Positions 1 to 5,891 of a stretch of DNA of 6,348 bases are shown here, in pieces. The notes beneath the pieces are model-generated. The model searched no databases. It was not told the origin of the DNA and was given only the letters and a program-made list of their open reading frames with translations. The DNA is from JBFKUL01 sp041635755. GTDB taxonomy: Bacteria > Pseudomonadota > Gammaproteobacteria > Burkholderiales > SG8-39. The position numbers were made by a program, and so were the translations under genes. Position 1 is the stretch's first letter. Every line of letters begins with the position of its first letter. Where the stretch lies: NCBI GenBank assembly GCA_041635755.1, contig JBFKUL010000182.1, forward strand, positions 1-6,348. The letters run 5' to 3'.

Positions 1-2079
1 CACCACAGCCGCTTCCTGGGCGCTCTTCATGCCCTCCCAGAACAGCACGAACTCGTCGCCGCCCAGGCGCGCCAGGCAGTCCTCGCGACCGAGCGTGTTG
101 GCGACCCGTTCGGCTACGGCGCGCAGCAGCGCATCGCCCGCGTCGTGACCGAGCGAGTCGTTGACCAGGTTGAAGCGGTCGAGATCGAAGTAGAGCAGCG
201 CGAGCTGCCCGCGGCTGCGCGCCGCGGTGAGGATGGCGTGGCTTGCGCGGTCGTTCAGCAGCACCCGGTTCGGCAGGCCGGTGAGCGCATCGCGCGTCGC
301 GAGGTAGTGAATGCGCTCCTCGGCCTGCTTGCGCGCCGTGATGTCGGCGCCGGTACCACGATACCCCTTGAGACGGCCGTTCGCGTCGAGCACCGGCACG
401 CCGCTGACCGACTGCCAGATCACGCGCCCGGACTTGGTGATCGAGCGGTGCACAAAATCGCGGAACGGTCGTCCCTGTGCTGCCTGGCGCGCGAACCATT
501 CCTCGGTCGCGCGGGACTCGCCGAGCGGCATCAGCTCGCGCGGCGTGCGCCCCAACAGCTCGGCGGGCGAATAACCCAGCACCGCCTCGACCCGGTCCGA
601 CAGGAACGAGAAGCGCCAGCCGGGGTCGGTTTCCCAGACGTATTCGCCCGCTGTTTCGATCACGTCGCGGAAGCGTCGCTCGCGGTCGGCCAACGCCTGC
701 TTCGCCTGGCGCTCCGCGCGCACGTCGCGGATGACCGCCTGCACCACCGTCCGGCCACGCTCGAGATACGATCGCCCGGCCACCTCGACCGGGATTTCGC
801 TGCCGTCCAGCCGCCGCAAGCGCCGCGGCAAGAATTCCGTCACGCTTGGGGCTGCAGCGTCGCCACGCTGCCGATCGCGGTGCCGCTCGAGCTCCTCCGG
901 GTGCACCAGCCGCTCGAGCGACAGGCCCACGGCCTCTTCGGCGGAGCGCGCACCGATCAGCTGCAATGCCGCCGGGTTGGCGTACTCGATGACACCGCCC
1001 GAGTGCACCACGACGCCATCGGGCGAAAGCTCAACGAGCTTGCGGTAGCGCTCCTCGGCGTCGCCAAGCGCCTGCTCGGTGCGTACGCGCGCATCGATGT
1101 CGACCACGGTTCCGGAAATACGCCGCGCCCAGCCCTCCGTGCCGCGCCCGGTGACGCGTCCGGTGGATAGCATCCAGTGCCATTCGCCGTCCTCGCCGCG
1201 CACCCGGTACTCGACACGGTAGAGCGGCGTCTCGCCCTTCACGGCGCGCGCGAACGTCTCGCTCACCACCATCTGGTCATCCGGATGCACCCGCTTGAGC
1301 AGGCTCGAGGCGCGGGCGACCCCCGCGCCGGGCTCGAAGCCGAGCGTTCGTGCCCAGTTCTCCGAAAGGTGCACGGTGTCCTCGTCCAGATCGAAATCCC
1401 AGAACGCCTGATTGCCGCCCTCGAGCGACAACTCGAGGCGTTCTTTTGCCTCCGCCAGCGCGTGCTCGGCGCTGCGCTGCGACGTGATATCGCGGCCTAT
1501 GCCCCGGTAGCCGAGGAACGCGCCGTTCGCGTCGAGCCGCGGCTCCCCGGAGATGAGGTGAACGCGCGGCGCGCCGCCGATATCGCGGCGCGTGACCTCG
1601 AGATCGTGAAACGGCGCCCGCGCCGCGAGCATCGATTCGTGCGCGGCGCGTGCGTCAGGCGCGAATTCGAGGCCCTCGACCTCCGAGAGCCGTTTGCCGA
1701 AGGTGCGGCCGTGGCCGAGCAGCTCGAGCATCGGCGCGCCGCCCGCAAGCCAGCTGATGCGGTGCTCCGGATCGCTTTCCCAGAACCAGTCCGCCGACAG
1801 CGCCGTCAGGCTGCGGAAACGCTCGGTCTCCGCGCGCAGCGCGAGGATCGTATCCTCGCCGCGCTGCACCGCGCCGCGCAGCAGCGCGACGATCAGCCCG
1901 CCGGCAAAGAGCGCCAGCAGGACCGCATCGAGCAGCGGCGTACCCTGCGGGCCGAGCCGCGAACCGAGCCATTCGGAGACGGCGAGCCCGATCGCGCCGG
2001 CGAGCGAGACGTAGATGAGCACGCCGCGCAACGCACGGTCATTGCGGATGCGCTTGGTCAGCTGCCGCAGTCGATTCAC
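1..2079 (-). CDS. Membrane-bound PAS(x4)-GGDEF diguanylate cyclase, C-terminus cut by window edge
   Basis: This is a c-di-GMP signalling protein, partial, with 693 residues visible and no stop codon before the window ends. Two hydrophobic helices lie at about residues 18-38 and 49-68, with almost no periplasmic loop, so sensing is probably cytoplasmic or within the membrane. Four PAS domains follow at roughly 84-199, 206-330, 343-455 and 467-581; the first and fourth end in the DIT cap typical of PAS/PAC units. The GGDEF domain begins at TRDALTGLPNR (595-605). It has FDLDRF (631-636), the NDSLGH block (640-645) and an intact GGDEF active-site loop at 673-677, so cyclase activity (2 GTP to c-di-GMP) is expected. 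NDSLGH is the form usual in GGDEF-EAL tandem proteins, so an EAL phosphodiesterase domain may follow outside the window (inference). The GTG at 2079 is the only start available: the in-frame TGA at 2086-2088 is the upstream ATPase stop, and no clear Shine-Dalgarno precedes it. Translation is probably coupled to the ATPase gene. Confidence 0.93.
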   Translation of the reverse strand, partial: MNRLRQLTKRIRNDRALRGVLIYVSLAGAIGLAVSEWLGSRLGPQGTPLLDAVLLALFAGGLIVALLRGAVQRGEDTILALRAETERFRSLTALSADWFWESDPEHRISWLAGGAPMLELLGHGRTFGKRLSEVEGLEFAPDARAAHESMLAARAPFHDLEVTRRDIGGAPRVHLISGEPRLDANGAFLGYRGIGRDITSQRSAEHALAEAKERLELSLEGGNQAFWDFDLDEDTVHLSENWARTLGFEPGAGVARASSLLKRVHPDDQMVVSETFARAVKGETPLYRVEYRVRGEDGEWHWMLSTGRVTGRGTEGWARRISGTVVDIDARVRTEQALGDAEERYRKLVELSPDGVVVHSGGVIEYANPAALQLIGARSAEEAVGLSLERLVHPEELERHRDRQRGDAAAPSVTEFLPRRLRRLDGSEIPVEVAGRSYLERGRTVVQAVIRDVRAERQAKQALADRERRFRDVIETAGEYVWETDPGWRFSFLSDRVEAVLGYSPAELLGRTPRELMPLGESRATEEWFARQAAQGRPFRDFVHRSITKSGRVIWQSVSGVPVLDANGRLKGYRGTGADITARKQAEERIHYLATRDALTGLPNRVLLNDRASHAILTAARSRGQLALLYFDLDRFNLVNDSLGHDAGDALLRAVAERVANTLGREDCLARLGGDEFVLFWEGMKSAQEAAVV

Positions 2080-2085
2080 GGACGT

Positions 2086-3897
2086 TCAGCGCGTGGCAGG
2101 CGCAACTTCGCGCGCGGGAGGCGCCACCTTGAGCACTTCTTCGATGGTGGTCAGCCCGGCGGCCACCTTCATCGCGCCGCTGATGCGCAGCGCCTTCATG
2201 TGCTCCTTGAACGCGAGCTCGCGGATCTTTACCAGGTCGGCGCCGGCCGCAACCTGCTCCTTGATGGCGTTGGAATACACCAGCGTCTCGTAGATACCGA
2301 TGCGGCCGCTGTAGCCGGTCATGCGGCACTCGAGGCAGCCGATCGGCTTGTAGATCGAGCCCGGACGCTTTGCCTTCCACGGCGCCACCAGCATGTCCCA
2401 CGCGCCCTCGTCCTCGGAGCGGTTGAGCTCGACCTTCTGCTTGCAGTGCGGGCACAGCGTGCGCACCAACCGCTGCGCCATGACGCCATTGAAGGTGGCG
2501 TTGAGCAGATACGGCGGCACGCCGAGCTCCAGCAGCCGCGCCACCGCGCTCGGCGCGTCGTTGGTGTGCAGCGTCGAGAGCACCAGGTGGCCGGTCAGCG
2601 CAGCCTGAACGGCCATTTCGGCGGTCTCCTGGTCGCGGATCTCTCCGACCATGATGATGTCGGGGTCCTGGCGCATCAGCGCGCGCACCCCCTCGGCAAA
2701 GCCCAGGTCGATCGCACCCTGAACCTGCATCTGGTTGAACAGCGGCTCGACCATCTCGATCGGGTCCTCGATGGTGCAGACGTTCACCTCGGGCGTCGCG
2801 AGCTGCTTAAGCGTCGAGTACAGCGTGGTGGTCTTGCCCGAGCCGGTCGGGCCCGTGACGAGCACGATGCCGTTCGGCTTCTCGGTCATCTCGCGCCAGC
2901 GCGCGTGGTCCTCATCCGAGAAGCCGAGGTCGCGGAAGTCGCGCACCAGCACCTCGGGATCGAAGATGCGCATCACCAGCTTCTCGCCGAATGCGGTGGG
3001 CAGCGTCGAGAGCCGCAGCTCGATTTCCTGGCCGACCAGGGTGCGCGTCTTGATGCGGCCGTCCTGGGGGCGGCGCTTCTCGACCACGTCCATGCGGCCG
3101 AGGATCTTGATGCGGCTGGTCATCGCGTTCAGCACCGCCGCCGGAATCTGGTAGACCTGGTGCAGCACGCCGTCGATGCGGAAGCGCACGATACCGACGT
3201 CGCGCCGCGGCTCGATGTGGATGTCGCTCGCGCGCTGCTCGAAGGCGTACATCCACAGCCAGTCGACGATGCGCACGATCGGCGCGTCGTTGGCGTCGAG
3301 TTGCTTGTTGGAGGCGCCGAGCTCGACCAGCTGCTCGAAGTTCGACAGGTTCGAGGCCCCTGCGGTGCTCTTGTTGGCGCCCTTGATCGACTTGGCGAGG
3401 TTGTAGAACTCGACCTGATAGCGCTCGATGTCGAGCGGGTTGGCGATCACCCGCTTGATGCCGAGCTTGAGCATGCCGGCAAGCTCGCGTTCCCATTCGC
3501 GAATGTAGGGCTCGGCGGTCGCGATCACGGCTTCCTTCGCGCTCACGCTGACCGGCAGGACGCGAAAGCGCGTCGCGTAGGCGCTCGACATCACCTCGGT
3601 GACTGCGGAGAAGTCGATCTTGAGGGGATCGATGTGCAGATAGTCCATCCCGGTGCGCTTGGCGAGCCACTCGGTCAGGGTCTCGAGCGCAAGCGGCCGG
3701 TGGGCCGGCCCACTCTGGCGCCACTTCTGCTCCGCCACGACGACAAGTGGATGGTGGCTGCCGCGATAATGGCGCCGGTCCTTCTTCAGCTGCTCGGCGG
3801 CGGCGGCATCGACCATGCGGTCTTCGATCAGCCAATCGAGCACCTCCAGCAGCGTCAGGCGACGCTCGGTGGTCGGGCTCTGGACGGCTTGTTGCAT
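2086..3897 (-). CDS. GspE/PulE/PilB-family secretion or type IV pilus assembly ATPase
   Basis: This is a cytoplasmic hexameric ATPase of the type II secretion / type IV pilus family, 603 residues, which powers assembly of a pilus or pseudopilus. An N-terminal T2SSE_N-like region covers about residues 10-165. The catalytic core shows the Asp box ASDIHIEP (223-230), Walker A GPTGSGKTT (349-357), a Walker B region RQDPDIIMVGEIRD (409-422) and the His box LTGHLVLSTLHTND (434-447). A zinc-binding pair of CxxC motifs lies at C482/C485 and C521/C524, which fits GspE or PilB rather than the retraction ATPase PilT. All catalytic blocks are intact. The ATG at 3897 is the first start after an in-frame upstream stop; only a weak, distant GGGGA (3911-3915) precedes it. 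No pilC, pilD or gsp gene is adjacent, so PilB and GspE cannot be told apart here. The protein is longer than usual because of its N-terminal region. It is followed after six bases by the cyclase gene. Confidence 0.95.
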   Translation of the reverse strand: MQQAVQSPTTERRLTLLEVLDWLIEDRMVDAAAAEQLKKDRRHYRGSHHPLVVVAEQKWRQSGPAHRPLALETLTEWLAKRTGMDYLHIDPLKIDFSAVTEVMSSAYATRFRVLPVSVSAKEAVIATAEPYIREWERELAGMLKLGIKRVIANPLDIERYQVEFYNLAKSIKGANKSTAGASNLSNFEQLVELGASNKQLDANDAPIVRIVDWLWMYAFEQRASDIHIEPRRDVGIVRFRIDGVLHQVYQIPAAVLNAMTSRIKILGRMDVVEKRRPQDGRIKTRTLVGQEIELRLSTLPTAFGEKLVMRIFDPEVLVRDFRDLGFSDEDHARWREMTEKPNGIVLVTGPTGSGKTTTLYSTLKQLATPEVNVCTIEDPIEMVEPLFNQMQVQGAIDLGFAEGVRALMRQDPDIIMVGEIRDQETAEMAVQAALTGHLVLSTLHTNDAPSAVARLLELGVPPYLLNATFNGVMAQRLVRTLCPHCKQKVELNRSEDEGAWDMLVAPWKAKRPGSIYKPIGCLECRMTGYSGRIGIYETLVYSNAIKEQVAAGADLVKIRELAFKEHMKALRISGAMKVAAGLTTIEEVLKVAPPAREVAPATR

Positions 3898-3932
3898 GTC
3901 GGCGAAGCGGTCCCCGCAAAAAGGACCCGGAC

Positions 3933-3938
3933 ACTATA
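3933..3938 (-). promoter_or_regulatory. Possible -10 box for the ATPase/cyclase operon
   Basis: On the minus strand this hexamer reads TATAGT, five of six matches to the sigma-70 -10 consensus. It would place the transcript start about 30 bases before the ATPase ATG. No convincing -35 box lies 16-18 bases upstream, so the call rests on the hexamer and on its position in the only gap available to this operon. Confidence 0.3.
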
Positions 3939-3947
3939 CCGCATAGA

Positions 3948-3961
3948 TAGAATCCCGATTC
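3948..3961 (+). promoter_or_regulatory. Possible -10 box plus inverted repeat abutting the MFS start codon
   Basis: TAGAAT at 3948-3953 matches five of six bases of the -10 consensus. It ends only eight bases before the transporter ATG at 3962, so initiation from it would give a leaderless or nearly leaderless mRNA. That agrees with the absence of any Shine-Dalgarno sequence. Overlapping it, GAATC-CC-GATTC (3950-3961) is a perfect 5-base inverted repeat directly against the start codon and could be a small operator. No good -35 box is visible. Both readings are tentative. Confidence 0.25.
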
Positions 3962-5257
3962 ATGGCAAGCCGCTCTCCCGCTCTGGCCCCCGAGGTGCGA
4001 CCGCGCGAGGTCTGGGCGTGGAGCATGTACGACTTCGCCAATTCGGGCTACACGACGGTCGTCATTACCGCCGTGTTCAATGCCTACTTCGTTGCCGCGG
4101 TGGCCGGCAAGGCCCCCTGGGCGACCTTTGCCTGGACCGCGGCGCTGTCCGTGTCCTACGTGGCGATCCTGCTGACCGCGCCGCTGGTGGGCGCCTGGGC
4201 GGATGCCCACGCGGCGAAGAAACGCCTGCTTCTCGTTTCCACGGTGGGGTGCGTGCTGTTCACCGCCGGACTCTGGTTTGCTTCGCCCGGCTCGGTCGCG
4301 CTGGCGATCGTGCTGGTGATCCTGTCGAACTATTTCTTCGGCACCGGCGAGAACCTGATCGCCGCGTTCCTGCCCGAGCTGGCCGACGCGCGCGCCATGG
4401 GCCGCGTCTCGGGCTGGGGCTGGAGCTTCGGCTACCTTGGCGGACTGCTCGCGCTCGGGATCTGTCTCGCCTACATTACCTGGGCGCAGGACCAGGGTCA
4501 TACGGCGGCGCAGTTCGTGCCGGTGACGATGCTGATCACCGCGGCGCTGTTCGCCCTTGCCGCGACGCCGACGTTCTTGTTCCTGTCGGAGCGGGCGCGC
4601 CCGCAACGCGCGGCGGCACGAGGCGTGCTGCGCGAGGCCTGGGCACGCGTGCACCGCACGATCCGCCATGCCGGTGAATACCGGGATCTGCGGCGCTTTC
4701 TCATCTGCATGCTGTTCTACCAGGCCGGCATCACGGCGGTGGTGGCGCTCGCGGCGATCTACGCCGAGCAGGCGATGAAGTTCACCACGCAGCAGACCAT
4801 CGTGCTGATCCTGGTGGTCAACGTGACCGCCGCGCTCGGCGCCTTCGGCTTCGGCTACCTGCAGGACGCGATTGGCCACGTGCGCGCGATGGCGCTGGTG
4901 CTGCTCGGCTGGATCGCGATGGTGCTGATCGCCGGCACCGCCGAGAGCGCGGCTGCGTTCTGGCTGGCGGCGAACCTTGCCGGCCTGTGCATGGGGTCAT
5001 CCCAAGCCGCAGGTCGCGCCATCGTCGGCCTGTTGGCGCCGCCCGCACGCCTCGCGGAATTCTTCGGCCTGTGGGGCCTGGCGGTGAAATCCGCCTCGAT
5101 CTTCGGCCCGCTCACCTACGGCGTCGTCACCTGGGTGTTCGAGGGCAATCACCGCCTCGGCATCTTCGCCGTCGGCGTTTACTTCGTCATCGGCCTCGTG
5201 CTGCTCACCGGGATCGACATCGAGCGCGGCCGCAGGGCGGCACTCGCGGCCGCGTAA
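3962..5257 (+). CDS. UMF1-family MFS transporter (Atg22-like)
   Basis: This is a polytopic inner-membrane transporter of the major facilitator superfamily, 431 residues, with about twelve hydrophobic segments. Segments 1-6 lie at roughly 29-49, 57-79, 88-107, 112-137, 150-172 and 185-209. A basic cytoplasmic loop (210-244) splits the two halves, and segments 7-12 run from about 245 to 418. The N-terminal WSMYDFANSGY (20-30) is the hallmark of the bacterial UMF1 / Atg22-like group. GAWADAHAAKKR (77-88) corresponds to the MFS loop 2-3 motif, and the C-terminal AEFFGLWGLAVKSASIFGP (365-383) is also typical of the group. Most bacterial members have no known substrate; yeast Atg22 exports amino acids from the vacuole. 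The ATG at 3962 lacks a Shine-Dalgarno. The next Met (residue 22) lies inside the conserved motif, so the upstream start is preferred. The gene diverges from the ATPase operon and converges with osmC, and no neighbour indicates a substrate. Confidence 0.93.
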   Translation: MASRSPALAPEVRPREVWAWSMYDFANSGYTTVVITAVFNAYFVAAVAGKAPWATFAWTAALSVSYVAILLTAPLVGAWADAHAAKKRLLLVSTVGCVLFTAGLWFASPGSVALAIVLVILSNYFFGTGENLIAAFLPELADARAMGRVSGWGWSFGYLGGLLALGICLAYITWAQDQGHTAAQFVPVTMLITAALFALAATPTFLFLSERARPQRAAARGVLREAWARVHRTIRHAGEYRDLRRFLICMLFYQAGITAVVALAAIYAEQAMKFTTQQTIVLILVVNVTAALGAFGFGYLQDAIGHVRAMALVLLGWIAMVLIAGTAESAAAFWLAANLAGLCMGSSQAAGRAIVGLLAPPARLAEFFGLWGLAVKSASIFGPLTYGVVTWVFEGNHRLGIFAVGVYFVIGLVLLTGIDIERGRRAALAAA

Positions 5258-5262
5258 GCGGC

Positions 5263-5272
5263 AGACGCGTCT
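5263..5272. repeat. Perfect 10-bp palindrome in the convergent gap
   Basis: AGACGCGTCT is a perfect palindrome lying between the transporter stop (ends at 5257) and the osmC stop (5272-5274). Flanking GGC (5260-5262) and GCC (5275-5277) could extend it as a stem with a two-base bulge. No T-run follows on either strand, so an intrinsic terminator is weakly supported at best. Confidence 0.3.
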
Positions 5273-5697
5273 CAGCCTTCGAGCTTCGCATCCATGGTGA
5301 TCTTCGCGTTCAGCACGCGCGACACCGGGCAACCGGCTTTGGCGTTGTTCGCGGCCTTTTCGAAGGCCGCCTTGTCGCCGCCCGGAATCTTCGCCGTCAC
5401 CTCGAGATGCACGCCGGTGATCGAGAAGCCCGCGTCGGACTTCTCCAGCGATACCGTCGCCGTGGTGCGAATGCGCTCGGCTTTCAGGTTCGCGGCCCCG
5501 AGCTGCCCGGACAGCGCCATCGAGAAGCATCCGGCGTGTGCCGCCGCGATCAGCTCCTCGGGATTGGTGCCGGGCGCTTCCTCGAAGCGCATGCCGAAGT
5601 TGTAGGGCTTGTCGGCGAGCGCGCCGCTCGCGGTGGAGATCGTGCCTTTGCCGTCCTTCAGACCGCCGTTCCATACGGCAGACGCTTTCCGTTTCAT
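5272..5697 (-). CDS. osmC: OsmC, organic hydroperoxide reductase / osmotically inducible peroxiredoxin
   Basis: This is a cytoplasmic thiol peroxidase of the OsmC/Ohr superfamily, 141 residues, close to the 143 of E. coli OsmC as I recall it and similar along its whole length. Such enzymes reduce organic hydroperoxides with a pair of cysteines. Both are present: the peroxidatic C57 in AAAHAGCFSMAL and the resolving C123 in AGCPVSRVL. Conserved R37 (FGMRFEE) and the NPEELIAAAHAGC helix (45-57) support OsmC proper rather than Ohr. The start is the ATG at 5697 because a perfect AGGAGG lies five bases upstream. A longer in-frame reading from 5826 would add 43 residues with no family counterpart. 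The gene converges with the transporter and diverges from the peroxiredoxin gene, with which it shares the function of peroxide defence. Its own promoter is not obvious in the GC-rich leader. Confidence 0.96.
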   Translation of the reverse strand: MKRKASAVWNGGLKDGKGTISTASGALADKPYNFGMRFEEAPGTNPEELIAAAHAGCFSMALSGQLGAANLKAERIRTTATVSLEKSDAGFSITGVHLEVTAKIPGGDKAAFEKAANNAKAGCPVSRVLNAKITMDAKLEG

Positions 5698-5702
5698 GTT
5701 TT

Positions 5703-5708
5703 CCTCCT
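5703..5708 (-). promoter_or_regulatory. Shine-Dalgarno site that sets the osmC start
   Basis: On the minus strand this reads AGGAGG, followed by AAAAC and then the ATG at 5697. It is a full consensus ribosome-binding site with a five-base spacer, and it decides against the longer reading that begins at 5826. Confidence 0.85.
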
Positions 5709-5811
5709 GTGCAGGGACTCGGATCTCGGGCGACCGATGGGGACTCGCCGCCCGGCGGGGTTCGTGATCCCGCGGTACGCGCGGACTCGACCCATGCATG
5801 ATCGCGCAGCA

Positions 5812-5838
5812 CGAGCTTCCGGGCAACCGGAAGGCTCG
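5812..5838. promoter_or_regulatory. Strong hairpin / inverted repeat upstream of the peroxiredoxin -10 box
   Basis: CGAGC (5812-5816) pairs with GCTCG (5834-5838), and TTCCGG (5817-5822) pairs with CCGGAA (5827-5832). The loop is GCAA (5823-5826), with one bulged G at 5833. This makes an 11-base-pair stem with a GNRA-type loop. It lies 9 bases before the TATAAT box, covering the -35 region, so a DNA operator is the likeliest role. No T-run follows, so a terminator is unlikely. A REP-like element is the other option. Confidence 0.5.
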
Positions 5839-5847
5839 CCGGATACG

Positions 5848-5853
5848 TATAAT
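5848..5853 (+). promoter_or_regulatory. Perfect TATAAT -10 box for the peroxiredoxin gene
   Basis: TATAAT matches the sigma-70 -10 consensus exactly, which is notable in such GC-rich DNA. A start about seven bases downstream would give a leader of about 30 bases before the ATG at 5892. There is no recognisable -35 hexamer at 16-18 bases; that position falls inside the inverted repeat at 5812-5838. This suggests a promoter that depends on an activator (inference). Confidence 0.5.
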
Positions 5854-5879
5854 CGATGGCCTGCTTGAGCAATCCTTCG

Positions 5880-5885
5880 AGGAGG
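5880..5885 (+). promoter_or_regulatory. Shine-Dalgarno site for the peroxiredoxin gene
   Basis: AGGAGG followed by a six-base spacer to the ATG at 5892 is a full consensus ribosome-binding site. It fixes the start and suggests strong translation. Confidence 0.85.
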
Positions 5886-5891
5886 AATCCC

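Noticed and set aside
145..1170. A plus-strand open frame of 341 codons opposite the PAS-GGDEF gene
   Set aside because: The minus strand here encodes four PAS domains and a GGDEF motif without interruption, so the plus-strand reading is a shadow.
1177..4677. A plus-strand open frame of 1166 codons running antisense to the cyclase and ATPase genes and into the transporter
   Set aside because: It lies opposite genes with clear catalytic motifs. Its translation is rich in Arg, Ala, His and Asp with no recognisable domain. Long antisense open frames are common in GC-rich DNA.
2912..4879. A minus-strand open frame of 655 codons across the ATPase, the divergent gap and the transporter
   Set aside because: It is out of frame with the well-supported ATPase and antisense to the transporter, has low-complexity Arg/Ala-rich content, and shows no domain.
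5748..5758. CCGCC-C-GGCGG inverted repeat in the osmC leader
   Set aside because: The spacer is a single base, too short for a hairpin loop, and such short GC palindromes are expected by chance at this composition.
5698..5826. A 43-residue N-terminal extension of OsmC from an upstream ATG at 5826
   Set aside because: A perfect Shine-Dalgarno precedes the ATG at 5697, the resulting length matches the family, and the extension would run through the control region.
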